NCBI GenBank assembly: GCA_029204225.1
Contig: CM055105.1
Location: 49,733,720-49,797,719 of the forward strand
Reading direction: 5' to 3'
DNA from: Diphasiastrum complanatum
Taxonomy: Eukaryota > Streptophyta > Lycopodiopsida > Lycopodiales > Lycopodiaceae
Length of the DNA stretch: 64,000 nt
Below, piece by piece: positions 9,781-23,936 of this stretch. Under the pieces are notes generated by a model. That model saw only the letters and a program-made list of their open reading frames with translations, was not told where the DNA came from and did not search any database. Made by a program: the position numbers and the translations under genes. The number at the start of each line of letters is the position of its first letter. The first letter of the stretch is position 1.

Positions 9781-10367
9781 TTACTGATTCCCTATCAATC
9801 TATTGATTCTTCTCTTTAAGATTTGTTACAGTTTGCCACGTTCTTGTTTGGGTTTCACTTCTGCTTATTACCAAACTTCACGAGTTTCTTATGAATTCGT
9901 CCTCTCAATTTATTACCCACTCAGGCAAAGAAATCTCATCGTGTTGTAGTTATATCCAACCTGTCAGAGGATACTCGGGCAACGTTCACTCCTGAACTGT
10001 ACTCACATTACTTGAAAACATGCAAGTCTTGATGCTCATAAATGGATTAGCCTATTACTCGAATGAACACCTAACAAATTCCTACTCCTACTTGCTGCAA
10101 AATCGAATGAAATAGATCCTTCTGAATGAAACTAATCTAACATGCAACAAACAGAATCAAGAAACAAGAAATAAAAAGCTAAATTAGAAAGCATTTCAAA
10201 GAACAAGAATCAAGAAACACACATTTCTTGATTAGTCAGGCCATCATATGGTGGCCTTCTTCTGATTGCAGGGCTACGTTGGAATTGATTTTTATAGGAT
10301 CCAACCCTCAATCCCAAAAACACTCGTAATTCATAAGGAATGCCATGGACTGATAATCGGCACTTTC
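9781..10367. other. Unique-looking spacer
   Basis: Starts TTTACTGATTCCC near 9780 and is AT-rich. I find no counterpart elsewhere in the window for 9800-10260 and no convincing gene. 10260-10367 may be the continuation of the short ORF region behind the adjacent promoter. Confidence 0.3.
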
Positions 10368-10457
10368 TCAAATGCATACGTCAACACTAGACCTAGTAGT
10401 TGTAGCCTCAACTCGTCGTATGTTGACCTTTCTGAAATCCCTGGAATCACTGGCCAT
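10368..10457 (-). CDS. Short ORF behind a G-box promoter (MASDSRD)
   Basis: A 29-codon ORF beginning MASDSRDFRKVNIRRVEATT, whose ATG lies about 22 bp downstream of a TATA box at 10479-10486. Two other copies (30479-30550 and 63398-63469) begin the same way but are cut to 23 codons where satellite DNA takes over. It replaces the H3-like gene downstream of an otherwise equivalent promoter. It may be the first exon of a lost gene or a non-coding leader. Not recognised. Confidence 0.3.
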   Translation of the reverse strand: MASDSRDFRKVNIRRVEATTTRSSVDVCI

Positions 10458-10478
10458 TGTACAATCCTTGCGAATGGA

Positions 10479-10486
10479 CTTATATA
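10479..10486 (-). promoter_or_regulatory. TATA box
   Basis: TATATAAG on the minus strand in the same context as at 1352-1359, between the G-box array and the MASDSRD ORF. Confidence 0.6.
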
Positions 10487-10496
10487 GGAGAAAAAA

Positions 10497-10857
10497 GTTG
10501 GCACCTGTGAATCCCAATGACACATGGTCTAGTCAGTAGCTGACATGTGGAACCACACGTTTGTATATGCATGTGTGAAACTGCACGTTTGGATCAACAC
10601 GTGTGGGATCCCACATGGGGACACGTGGCCGAATGGATCAGCGACATGTGTTCTTGCACGTATCGGCTCACACGTGTGGTCACGTGGCCCAATCAGTACC
10701 TGACGTGTGGGACCACACTTTTGTATCCACATGTGTGAAACTTGCACATGTGGCCATGTGGTCGAATGGTTTGGTGACGTGTGTTCTGGCACATGTTAGC
10801 TCACATGTGTGGGCACGTGGCCGAACGGCAGATTGACGTGTATTGTAGCACGTGTAA
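10497..10857 (-). promoter_or_regulatory. G-box array, 6 intact hexamers
   Basis: Six exact CACGTG sites plus many CACATG and CATGTG variants in about 360 bp. It is homologous to the array at 1377-1745 but more decayed. The array joins U family sequence abruptly near 10858. Confidence 0.65.
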
Positions 10858-11690
10858 AAGCAATATGCAATTGAAATGGGCTCTGATAGCCACTGAAAAG
10901 AGGAAGTTGGAACTCTATGTGGCTCAGGAACTAGTGTGCCTCCTGGTACCAATGTTCATCTAAGAAATATCGAGGCTTTCCATGGTGATGTCAATTTTGT
11001 CTTGAGTTGGGTCATCAGAACTGGAAGATGTTGTGGCAGACATGTTCTGGACTCGGCTGATGACTCTGTTGAAGATTCGGCTCTGGTAACAGACAAGTGG
11101 AGTCTCGGCTCAATCGACTGTGGAGGGCTTCGGATCGGTCAACTTTTGATGGACTCGGCTCAATCAACTTTGTATGCAGAGTATGGACGCTGAGCTCGTT
11201 CGACAGCGAATGTAGAGTATGTACGCTCGCCTCGGTCCACGGTGATTGCAGAGTATGGGGGCGCGGCTCTATGAGCAGTGTATGTAGAGTATTGCTCGGC
11301 AATGTATGGAGACTAGAAATTTGTGGACAAATTTGGAGCAATGTCGTTCTGATAGGATGTGGAAACGATGATGTTTCTTCACAGTACTGTACTAGTAGCG
11401 AGCTTTCAACCCAAGTCAGTGTTGAATGTGCAGTTTTGACAAGCTCCAGGAGCACTACCCCTCAGCATTTGGCTCATGCTAGATGTGACGATTTTTGTGT
11501 AATGTAGCAGATCTCGGCAGCTTAGGGTTTTTGAAAATGGATGATGATGGCACTCTAGATTCGTGGTGGATGTATGTAGATGGTGTCCAAGGATGCGAGG
11601 AGTAATCAAGCATGGTCGTAGCGAATGATAGATCGCCACTAAAAGATGGAAAATCGATCCTTTGAAGCTATAGCTTTTCAAAGCTTCTGA
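10858..11690 (-). pseudogene. U family copy b (fragment)
   Basis: The 5' half of the U unit on the minus strand, with the Ser/Pro/Leu-rich segment (146-codon frame, 11455-11015, ending HVCHNIFQF) and the CCTATCAGAGC-like word near 11355. The LPPNQ segment is missing, because the copy is cut where the G-box array begins. Antisense frames at 11097-11507 are shadows. Confidence 0.4.
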
Positions 11691-11701
11691 ATTCCATTTC
11701 C

Positions 11702-11884
11702 ATGCCTGAAGAAGGAAGTGCCAGCATCAAATCTTCTCCCATCAGAGTTTGTTTTCATTTACTAAAAAGCATGCATGGCAGCATGGCAGTAAAGCATGAT
11801 ATTGTGAATTTTTGTAATGTTCTGCAACATTTGCCTACATACATAGCTACACCAAATGAGAAAATTAAGAACCTAGATTCTTAA
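11702..11884 (+). CDS. Small conserved ORF, 60 codons
   Basis: A 60-codon frame (start MPEEGSASIKSSPIRVCFHL). Another 60-codon copy is at 28119-28301 (minus), differing at about seven residues. A related stretch near 60640-60760 carries a small deletion. The changes are not obviously conservative, so this may be a chance frame in a repeat. No family recognised. Confidence 0.2.
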   Translation: MPEEGSASIKSSPIRVCFHLLKSMHGSMAVKHDIVNFCNVLQHLPTYIATPNEKIKNLDS

Positions 11885-12646
11885 AGAGTTTTATGAGGTT
11901 GAAATTCTAGTTTTTCTACAAGTCAACTTCCTCTAAAAGTTTCTTTTTGGTGGAATGATGCTATTTATACCAAGTGTAGGCTAATTTGTAATGGCAAACA
12001 TCGAGTTTGCAGCTCACCATGATTATGATCATTTGCAAGTAGCCTATTATAAGCAAATTGTGCTGCACTTTTGTGTTATCTTAGCACATTCGAATGTAGC
12101 TTGTGATATTATTGGTTCGATATTCTAGTAGCTTTTTTGCGCCATTTAACGTAAGAGAAAGAGAGCACAATCTTTAACGCTTGCTTCTTGTACAACCAAA
12201 TTTTCAAGCCTATTTGCAGTAAAGTGTCTCACATCTCTATGGAACACCAAATGAGAAAATTAAGGACCTAGATTCTTAAAGACTTTTTTGAGGTTGAAGT
12301 TCTAGTTTTTCTACAAATCAACTTCCTCTGAAAGTTTCTTTTTTGTGGAAATGATGCTATTTATACCAAGTGTAGGCTAATTTGTAACGGCAAAGATGGA
12401 GTTTGCAGCTCACCATGATTATGATCATTTGCAAGTTGCCTATTATAAGCAAATTGTCTGCACTTTCGTGTTATCTTAGCACATATGAATGTAGCTTATG
12501 ATATTATTGGTTCGATATTCTAGTAGCTTTTTTTTGCCCCATTTAAGGTAAGAGAAAGAGAGCACAATCTTTAACGCTTGCTTCTTGTACAACCAAATTA
12601 CCTTCCAATTTTTTGAAGCCTATTTGCAGTAAAGTGTCTCACATCT
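11851..12646. repeat. Tandem duplication, unit ~394 bp
   Basis: The segment starting ACCAAATGAGAAAATTAAG at 11851 repeats from 12245, and both halves end with CACATCTCTATGGA. The equivalent blocks at 27830-28150 and 60230-60640 hold one copy, so the duplication arose in this unit only. No gene is seen inside. Confidence 0.7.
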
Positions 12647-13238
12647 CTATGGAACATATGCACAAAAGTGAATCACTTTCTGCCACGAGATGATAGTGAT
12701 ACATTGTGCAATAGGGAATCACACTGTTGATAAGTTGGATTCACATCTACATCATGAAGCAAACAGTCTTGTAAGTTTCGTGTTCAAGTGGATCGGAAGC
12801 TCGCTCCAATTGATGTTGAGATTAATATATCATGCTATCTCTAGCCTAATAGCCACACACTAGATGTTTGGATCCAGAAAATATTCAACACAAAGGGACA
12901 AAGGTCTACCACGTAGGTCTGCCACGTAGTTTTCAATCAATCAAATGGAAGGTAGATCTTTATCTTTGGTACTGTAATAGTTAGTTCTTAGACTTATTGA
13001 GATCTTAGAAATTAAATTTTATGGTCAACCCAATGTTTTTGACAAGTGCTCATCAAGTGAATGCAATTCTAGTCAAGATTGGTCTCAATTTTGCTTGATT
13101 TGTGAGATATTTGGATTGATTATTGCATGATTGATTATTTGTGATATATTTGGATTGATTATTGCATGTTGATTTGAAGAGGCATATTTATGTGCATATG
13201 ATTCTTTCTGGTTCAGGTTAGGTGAATCCTATATCCTT
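12647..13238. other. Spacer with an X-derived segment
   Basis: 12725-12895 repeats the X flank at 16715-16890 (GATAAGTTGGATTCACAT through GATCCAGAAAATATTCA). 13080-13200 carries short repeats of TTGGATTGATTATTGCATG. No gene. Confidence 0.4.
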
Positions 13239-14420
13239 GTGAAGTCGAGATCAAGGAATGCATATCTTTTGGATTCACATGATAGATTGAATGCTTCTAA
13301 TTATTCGATTTGGAGGCTAAGAATGGAATCAATCCTTATTTTACAGGATCTAATGGATATAGTGAGTGGCGAAGAGGATGAGCCTATTCACCCTCAAGAA
13401 GCTACAAAATACAAAAGGAGGTGCAAGGTTGCTCTCCATTGTATAAAATGAATGTAGCTCATGAGCTTCTTAAGGAGGTAGGTGCTTGCATCTTGGCTCA
13501 AGAATCATGGGAAACTCTTCAAAAGATATATGAATCCAAGAATACTTCAAGGTTGCTATCCTTGAATAATCAAATCCATATGTGCTGAGAGTTAAGGACT
13601 TAAACAAAGAGCTTGCTTACATAGGAGATTCCATTAAGGAAAGTGAACTTGTTCAACCAATCTTGAATGGTTTAAGTATGGATTTTGCTAACTTGGTGCA
13701 AGGCTATGCAATCATGGAAAAGTTGCCTTCACTTGAAGATCTCCAAGGAGTCCTCATGGCCGAGGAGAGTAGGAGAACTCACATCAAGTCAAGGATGGAG
13801 AAGCTCTCCCTCAATGATGGAGATGACAAGGCTCTTTTCATCAAGATCAAGAGCAAATCCAAAGGCAATGGTGTTGCATTCAAGAAGAACCAAGTCAAAG
13901 CTCGAGCAAGCCAAAGAAGGATAAGTCGAAGATCAAATGCTACTTTTGTGGCAAGACGGGGCACTATGCCTCGGAGTGCTTCAAGAAGAAGCAAACTCAA
14001 AGTCAAGCAAACCTTGGTCAAGAGGAAGAGGAGAGCTCACATGAAGATTTCGTCATGATGTCAAGTTTCTCATCTTCAAGCATAAGAGGTGAACACCCTT
14101 GGTGGATAGATAGTGGGGCTAGCTCCCACATGACAAGTAAGAGGGAGTATTTTTCAACCTTATCTACCTATGAAGGACCTATCAAGTAAATTTTTATAAT
14201 TATGCTTATAAGATAGAAGGAATAGGATCCATACCTTTATGCTTGGGATCTTCAAGGAAGACCAAGATTGATGGAGTGCTTTACATTTTCAGTATCACTA
14301 AGAACTTGCTTAGTGTAGGGCAATTGCTTGACAATGGTTTGATTGTGGAGTTCTCCACAAATACATGTAACATTAAGAAGGATGGCAAGATCATTGCTAA
14401 AGGGGTGATGATCTCCACAC
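13239..14420 (+). pseudogene. Ty1/copia gag-protease remnant
   Basis: Broken plus-strand copia frame. The gag N-terminus (13239-13451) contains RLNASNYSIWRLRMES and ends at an early stop. A second gag piece is open at 13582-14058. Shifted to another frame are a CCHC zinc knuckle (CYFCGKTGHYASEC, near 13939) and a protease motif (WWIDSGASSHM, near 14101). A linker (NLLSVGQLLDNGLIVEF) follows near 14300. At least two frameshifts and one stop inactivate it. The sequence is related to, but clearly distinct from, the intact copia element at 44832. The mirrored copy is at 58456-59643. Confidence 0.65.
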
Positions 14421-14716
14421 AACCCGACGTCACTCTTCAAAAGGTGATCAGTTATTTTCTTCAGGAAGAAATGCGAAGAAAGACCAACTGCCTGTCCATC
14501 AAAGACAAATCCATGGCCCTGTACACCAAGAAGAAAGACTATTCTAAGGGCAAGAATCAAGTGCAGCAGCAACAGCAGAAGCCTCACACTCAAGGTGAGA
14601 ATAGTGGATCGCTGGTTCTGAGGGACTCTCCCAAGCTTTTATCTGCTAGTATCAACTGGTCTCGAACTCGAGGTCAGTGGCTCAACTACTGCAAAGTGAC
14701 ATCTATCAGAAGATAG
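14405..14716 (+). pseudogene. Chimeric tail fused to the copia remnant
   Basis: After IIAKG the copia frame switches to an unrelated run with TLQKVISYFLQEEMRRK and a Q-rich stretch (QVQQQQQKPHTQ), then reads into antisense U sequence. The LLQEEMRR-type run resembles another copia gag, so this looks like a join between two elements. The same junction is at 58139-58455, whereas 61835-62110 continues properly into the pre-integrase region. Confidence 0.5.
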
Positions 14717-15990
14717 CCTAATAACGTGGAGGTTTGCTTGTTCTTGATATAGTCATGGAGGCAGTTGGAAGCAAACTGGGCCCAGTCATAAAGGTTCTCA
14801 TTGTGTAGTCTAGAATCAGCCATCATGTGGAATAGTTTCATGGGGATACGCGTGATCTTGGACCTATAGCGCTATGTATATCTCGTTAGATAGGCACATG
14901 GAGCAGCTAAGGGCTTATCATTTATGACTTCAATACGGTAACGAACTTTTTTTTCCATTTGTCCGCTGAGGGGTCTATGTATTTGAAGTATGCTATGGAT
15001 TCAATTTTTTTGAGAGTCCTACTAACTGTGTTTGGTCCCCTAGGGAAGGCAAATGTATCGAGGTCAGCTCCAGAAATAGGGATAATATAAACAAAATTTT
15101 GGTTAGGAGGTAACGTGATCTGGAAAATCTGTCGGTGTGGTTATAAGCAATATGCAATTGAAATGGGCTCTGATAGCCACTGATCAAAAGAGAAAGTTGG
15201 AACTCTATGTGGATCAGGAATTGGTGTGCCTCCTGGTACCAAGTGTTCATCTCATAGATATCGAGGCTTTCCATGGTGATGTCAATTATGTCAAGAGTTG
15301 GGTAATCAGAACTGGAAGATGTTGTGGCAGGCATGTTTTGGACTCGGCTGAGGACTCTGTTGAAGGTTCGGCTCTCGTAACAGACAAGTGGAGTCTTGGC
15401 TCGGTCGACTGTGGAGGGCTTCGGATCGGTCGTCTTTTGATGGACTCGTCTTGGTCAACTTTGTATGTAGAGTATGGACGCTCAGCTCGGTCCATAGTGA
15501 ATGCAGAGTATGGGGGCTCGGCTTTATGAGCAGTGTATGTAGAGTATTGCTCGGCAGTGTACGGAGACTAGAAATTTGTGGAAAAATTTGGAGCAATGTC
15601 GTTCTGATAGGATGTGGAAACGATGATGTTTCTTCACAGTAACGTACTAGTAGCGAGCTTTCAACCCAAATCGGTGTTGAATGTGCAGTTTTGACAAGCT
15701 CCAGGAGCACTACCCCTCAGCATTTGGCTCGTGCTAGATGTGACGATTTTTGTGTAATGTAGCAGATCTCGGCAGCTTAAGGTTTTTGAAAATGGATGAT
15801 GATGGCGTTCCGGATCTGTGGTGGATTTATGTAGATGGTGTCCAAGGATGCGAAGGAGTAATCAAGCATTGTCGTAGCGAATGATAGATCGCCACTAAAA
15901 GATGGAAAATCGATCCTTTGAGGCTATAGCTTTTCAAAGCTTTTGAATTTCATTTCCATGCCTGAAGAAGGAAGTGCCAGCATCAAATCT
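14700..15990 (-). pseudogene. U family copy c (longest open N-terminal part)
   Basis: Minus-strand U copy. A 113-codon frame (15334-14993) runs through TMESLDIYEMNTWYQEAHQF without the TAG that the other copies have after QEAH: CAA stands here instead. This suggests the other copies carry a shared nonsense change. Upstream is the Ser/Pro/Leu-rich 134-codon frame (15710-15306). The LPPNQ part follows in another frame and decays. Unknown function. Confidence 0.45.
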
Positions 15991-17143
15991 TCTCCCATCA
16001 GAGTTTGTTTTCATTTCCTAAAAAGCATGCATGGCAGCATGGCAGTAAAGCGTGATATTGTGATTTTATGTAATGTTCCCATGTATGTGATGATTTTTGT
16101 TGTTTAATTATATCGATGTTGATTGAAACTATGATAGCTTTGTGGTTGTCATTCATAATATCAAAAGTTTTTTTTCACCTTATCTTGGGGCAAGTTCACA
16201 AATAGCAAGGTAACAAATTGGGACTCGGCAAGAACTCACTCCAAATGACTTTTTGAGCTTCACTAACTTATTCTCATGAATTTATCTAAATTGCCATATA
16301 CCAGTTTTATAAGTATTTGCCTTTACTCTTAAATGCACCATAATGCTACTCCCTTACTGGCCATAACTTCTTCACCGTAGCTCGGAACTGGGTCATGTTG
16401 GGTGTTGTTGAAAAAGTTCTCGTCGAGGGCTTTCTAATGGCACCGTAATCGTCTCTATCCGAGTTGCCGTTCAAAAGTTACACTGTTTTTTTGCTGAGTT
16501 GCATACTATACTACAAATAAAATGGCTTATCTACGGGCTGCCCCGACGCAAAATTACAGTTCTTTTAAAAAGAAAAGAAAATCAATTTGAAGGAGCTACG
16601 TTACATAGATTTCAAATTTGAGTGTTTTGATTAGACTATGTGGAAGAAACTTTTGAGGAAAAATAATAAAAGGTATGTTTTTGAAAGGCCCCTTTTGTGC
16701 TCAAATTTTTTGTAATGGTTGATAAGTTGGATTCACATTTACATCATGAAGCAAATAGTCTTGTAAGTTTTGTGTTCAAGTGGATCGGAAGCTCGCTCCA
16801 ATGGATGTTGAGATTAATATATCATGCTATCTCTAGCCTAACAGCCACACACTAGATGTTTGGATCCAGAAAATATTCACACAAAGGGACATCACACATC
16901 AATATTAATCTACTTTTACCTTTTATTTCATCACATCTCTTCGTGCTTATGCGACATGAAAAGCTCCCTTCAAACAAACCTGTGAATGTGCCTTTCCTGT
17001 TGCCTTAATTTCTCATGCACTACCTTTGTCTTGGGCAACTAAAATTTGATACAATTGTGACCTTTTCTCATGCTTATCTTTCTTCTGTTCTTGGACAAGT
17101 AAAATTTGATTGTTGTAAGGGGGGGGGAGGGTGTATAGTATAG
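15991..17143. other. X upstream region with a diverged R-like block
   Basis: 16120-16340 shows a diverged relative of the R repeat in the same orientation as the one at 20050-20317. X is therefore flanked by direct repeats. 16360-16560 is conserved at 27200-27420 and 56280-56500 (GAGTTGCCGTTCAAAAGTTA and neighbours). 16715-16890 is the segment also found at 12725. A poly-G run (17119-17127) precedes the small ORF. No longer gene is supported. Confidence 0.4.
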
Positions 17144-17225
17144 ATGGCTATGAGTGTGAAAGGGGCATGGATTATTCTTGACTTTGAAATGAATGGAGGG
17201 CGGGCTTATTCAAGTCACCTAGAGA

Positions 17226-19328
<2,103 letters not shown>

Positions 19329-20046
19329 ACAAAGGTTATGAAGAAAATCCTTTAGGCCCAATTTTTTGAATTGAGTACATTGAAAACATCAACATTTGTT
19401 GATTGGAGCTTTTAAGATTGACCATTATAGTCATCGAGGGCCAATGTATATGGCACTCAACTGCTAATCTATCTCTCCACTGCTTCTGAAATGTCCACTT
19501 TAGTTCATAATCTATGATCTAGATATACCTTCTTCTCGTTGTGTATATATATATGTTCTCATCGTTGATATTTGATTTAATGTATTAAATGACCATTGAA
19601 TGCTCATTAAATCAAAATCAACATTAATTAGGTTACACATATTCTGTTCAAAAAATATTTGGACACACAATGAAAATATCATATCGACAAGAGGTAACAT
19701 ATCAAGGCAAAAGGACTAGACAGAAATTGTTTGTTAGTGATCATCCATCCAAAGTAGGTGCACCACTTCCAAATTCTAATGTTACTCCAAGCTTTTTTGT
19801 GAGACTACTAATATTTTTGGAAAACACATGTTCTTCATATTCCAAGCATGCTCAGCATACCTCCAAGCACATAGCAAAGTAAACCGTACATCTTCTTTCC
19901 TTGCCCTACTTGTTGGTCTTCATCTCGTATGGTAAGTACTCGACCCTTGATTGTTCCTTTGAATAAGAGCTTTTTGCTATAGTTTCAAGAGAGAGGCTTC
20001 CTGGAAAAGGGTCAACTTGGGAGTAGCTTAATATACCGATGTCATT
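19329..20046 (+). other. X downstream region with a 70-codon ORF
   Basis: Conserved at 24361-25097 and 51268-52022. A 70-codon frame (19670-19882, start MKISYRQEVTYQGKRTRQKL) is intact also at 51473-51685 with few changes, but has a stop in the 24554-24766 copy. A TATATATATATG run sits near 19543. Whether the small frame is coding is uncertain. Confidence 0.35.
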
Positions 20047-20317
20047 TCAAATCATGATAGCTTCATGGTTGTCACTCAAAATAACAGTGAATTGTTTGGT
20101 CACTTGGGTAGCTTGATATGTAGCTAGGCAACTAAACAATAAATCACCTCTAGATGGCTTCACAAGCTTGCCTAACTCATTCTTATAATTACTACCATTG
20201 TGTCTAACTTGCCAAATGCTATGTGTAAAAGTATTTGACAAATGCATGACTCTTTACTCTCCAAGTCTTAAGACTTACCAAGTGTTGTTTGTAGCTCATA
20301 CTAGATGCTTTGAGAAG
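20047..20317 (-). repeat. R repeat, truncated at the unit junction
   Basis: Same block as 7838-8070 in inverse orientation. It stops at TTTGAGAAGTTA, just short of the TATTAAGAATTG and poly-G expected from 24085-24110. G-box sequence (CTGATTGGGTCACG) begins immediately. This is the head-to-head join between the inverted and plus units. Confidence 0.65.
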
Positions 20318-20319
20318 TT

Positions 20320-20520
20320 ACTGATTGGGTCACGTAACCACACGTGCGAGCCAATACGTGCAAGAACACATGCCGCTGTCCATTCGGCCACGTGTCCCCA
20401 CATGGGATCCCACACGTGTTGATCCAGATGTGCAGTTTCACACATGCGTATACAAACGTGTGGTTCCACATGTCAGCTACTGACTGGGCCATGTGTCACT
20501 GGGATTCACACGTGCCAACT
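20320..20520 (+). promoter_or_regulatory. Truncated G-box array
   Basis: Four exact CACGTG sites in 200 bp. This is the promoter-proximal part of the longer arrays. The distal half is lost at the junction near 20318. Confidence 0.6.
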
Positions 20521-20529
20521 TTTTTCTCC

Positions 20530-20537
20530 TATATAAG
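20530..20537 (+). promoter_or_regulatory. TATA box of H3-like copy 2
   Basis: TATATAAG in the conserved promoter context, about 325 bp before the ATG at 20863. Confidence 0.65.
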
Positions 20538-20862
20538 TCCATTCCCGGGGATTGTATAGGTTTTCGCGTAATTTGCTGTCATGTTTGATTGCTTCCATAC
20601 GACCTGCACTCATGATATCGCCATCATGCGAGCGACCTCGTCCCTAGGCCTATTCCGTACACCCTCTCACGTCGTAGCGATATCAGCCTGACTTTCCCAG
20701 CATCGCCATCATGCAAACCCCTGCCTCTCCCCGCCTGTCTCTGCCACTCTCTCGCGTAGTAGCGATATCACCTTTAGAGTTCTCAGTGTCGCCATTACGC
20801 GAGATAATTTAGCTCTCTTCTGCTGTATCTCTGTCCTCACGTGGTATAGATATCCGGCCTCA

Positions 20863-21279
20863 ATGGCATGGATGAAGCAAACTGCTAGGCTTACCCATTT
20901 TCTTCAACTGTCCCGTCCCCAGACATATGAACCCATATGTCTGCAAAGACGTGGAAGACCTCACCATCCATGGTTGAGGGACATCAGAGCCTTGCAGAGG
21001 TACACCAAACTTGTGATCCTGAAAGCAGCCTTGGACCGGGCTGTGAGGGAGGTTACACAAGATATGACCACCCATCGGCCCTATGCAGCGAGGTGGAATA
21101 TCGCTGCATTGGAGGCCCTCCATATTGCATACGAGGACTTCCAGACAAAATTGTTTGAGGATTCGATGCTTTGTTCCATTCATGGCAAGAGGGTGACACT
21201 GATGCCCAAGGACATGCTTCTTGTCATGAGGTTTCGAAAGACCTATGACAGCGGTATGCCAGATTTGGGCCTACCATAA
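20863..21279 (+). CDS. CenH3-like histone H3 variant, intact copy 2
   Basis: A 138-codon intronless frame matching the copy at 616-1026. Residues 3-4 of the tail read W-M instead of R-T (MAWMKQTAR). About 11 of 18 differences between the two intact copies fall in the first 43 residues. Only about five fall in the fold (44-121: Y58D, L72R, V75A, V76A, V81A), which hints at constraint on the fold. Loop 1 again ends RW (77-78), and LFEDSMLC and KRVTLMPKD are unchanged. The C-terminal residues after about 126 come from satellite. The gene sits behind the TATA box at 20530. Expression is unproven. Confidence 0.8.
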   Translation: MAWMKQTARLTHFLQLSRPQTYEPICLQRRGRPHHPWLRDIRALQRYTKLVILKAALDRAVREVTQDMTTHRPYAARWNIAALEALHIAYEDFQTKLFEDSMLCSIHGKRVTLMPKDMLLVMRFRKTYDSGMPDLGLP

Positions 21280-22119
<840 letters not shown>

Positions 22120-22590
22120 GTCCCAAGCAAATTTCAAATGAGAATCTTGCAGAGAAAGTATTGAAACCACAGTTGGCGAGGGATCCCAAAAAATCGAACT
22201 TCAGTGTACAAGCCCAACAAAAGCGCATACACCAACTCACCACACATGGGAAGATCGTTAAATTTGGATTTGAAGAAAAATCATTGAAATGTTTGTAGAT
22301 CGATGTTTAACAAAATCATATATATTATAATCTTCACACGTGTGGAATCAAGATCTACAAGAAAATCAACATTCTACACATAGAAAACCAAGATAGAGAA
22401 AATCACATGAGATGGACATAAGAGATGAATTCTCCACAAAGAAAGAAACTTTGATGATTATTTCTCCACTTAGGTACAACTATTTATAGCTTCCAAAATG
22501 TCATTTGGCCACTTGCCCCAAACTTGACCTAATTTGGAAACTTCTAGATACTTTATCAAAAACCTAGAAAATCTAGTCTAGATGCAATGT

Positions 22591-23310
22591 ACCAAAAGTA
22601 GCTAATTAGAATGGGTCCAAACTCGACCTCATCCACTGATCTACTTGCCAGAGGTAGTTAAACCACTATTTAGGCCCTTATTAACAAATATGAAACTAAC
22701 TCGAAGTTGAGATTCATTTCGGCCTCCAAAATTGCCAAATGAAAAACCAAACTAGTTGACAATTTTTCACACCATGTCCTCTAGACATCTCCATTCATGA
22801 AAACAATTTATAAGTTTTTGAAAGCAATGAACCAAAATTTAGCCAATTAGAATGGGTCCAAACTCGACCTCATCCACTTATCTACTTGCCAGAGGTAGTT
22901 AAACCACTATTTAGGCCCTTATTAACAAATATGAAACTAACTCAAAGTTGAGATTCATTTTGGCCTCCAAAATTGCCAAATGAAAAACCAAACTAGTTGA
23001 CAATTTTTCACACCATGTCCTCTAGACATCTCCATTGATGAATACAATTTATAAGTTTTTGAAAGCAATGAACCAAAATTTAGGCAATTAGAATGGGTCC
23101 AAACTCGACCTCATCCACTTATCTACTTGCCAGAGGTAGTTAAACCACTATTTAGGCCCTTATTAACAAATATGAAACTAACTCGAAGTTGAGATTCATT
23201 TTGGCCTCCAAAATTGCCAAATAAAAAACCAAACTAGTTGACAAATTTTCACACCATGTCCTCTAGACATCTCCATTGATGAATACAATTTATAAGTTTT
23301 TGAAGGCAAT
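22591..23310. repeat. 241 bp tandem repeat, 3 units, inside F
   Basis: AATTAGAATGGGTCCAAACT begins units at 22604, 22845 and 23086. Copy 2 of F has two units (43238 and 43479). The number of units therefore varies between copies. Confidence 0.85.
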
Positions 23311-23829
23311 TCCGAATGCAATCAGGGTCATGTTTTAGCTCAGTGATCTCTCTTTCACATTACAAAAGTTTTTAAAATACATCGTTCTAGGATTCGAGAA
23401 TGGATTTTTATATTTCATTGAAGTTTGAACGACCTTGGAAATTTGAAGATTGAATGAAGCTGTAATCTAGGATTTTCAAAACTCAAAGTTGTTCATGCAA
23501 ATTAAGTCATTTTTGTTAATATATTAAAATGTTGTAATCTAGGGTTTCCAAAAACAAATTGAAGTTACATTGCATTCATTCACACTTCACAAATCATTGG
23601 AAATCGAATTTGAACGAAATCATTGAAATGAGTAGATCAATGTTTAAATGAAGCGATAAATATTATAATCTCCCCATTTAATTCAATTATATTTATATAT
23701 TACTGGTGCATTAACAGGATAAAAACTCGTTATTATTATTTTCCTTGTTTCTATTGATTCAAGCAAGCACAGCTCGTCTAGATGATGACCACAATGCCTC
23801 TAAGGGGAAATAGTTTTTCATTTTTTTTT
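23311..23829. other. F interior, no gene
   Basis: AT-rich sequence with AATCTAGGATTTTC and AATCTAGGGTTTCC repeats. No supported ORF. Confidence 0.3.
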
Positions 23830-23936
23830 AATTTTGATTTTTCTTCAAATTCAAATTTAATGATCTTCCCATGTGTGGTGAGTTGGTGTCTGCACTTGAG
23901 TTGGGCTTGTACACTCAAGTTCGATTCTTTGCAATC

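Larger units (their letters stand above)
22190..23935. mobile_element. Foldback-type element F, copy 1
   Basis: About 95-105 bp at the left end (22193-22290, with GTACAAGCCCAAC and CACCACACATGGGAAGATC) recur inverted at the right end (23830-23930). This forms long terminal inverted repeats around about 1.5 kb of non-coding AT-rich DNA. Next to the left arm, a stretch with GATCGATGTTTAAC recurs as a direct repeat near 23630. No transposase is seen. The same structure is at 42826-44425. It is consistent with a non-autonomous foldback or MITE-like element. I could not define target duplications. Confidence 0.5.
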
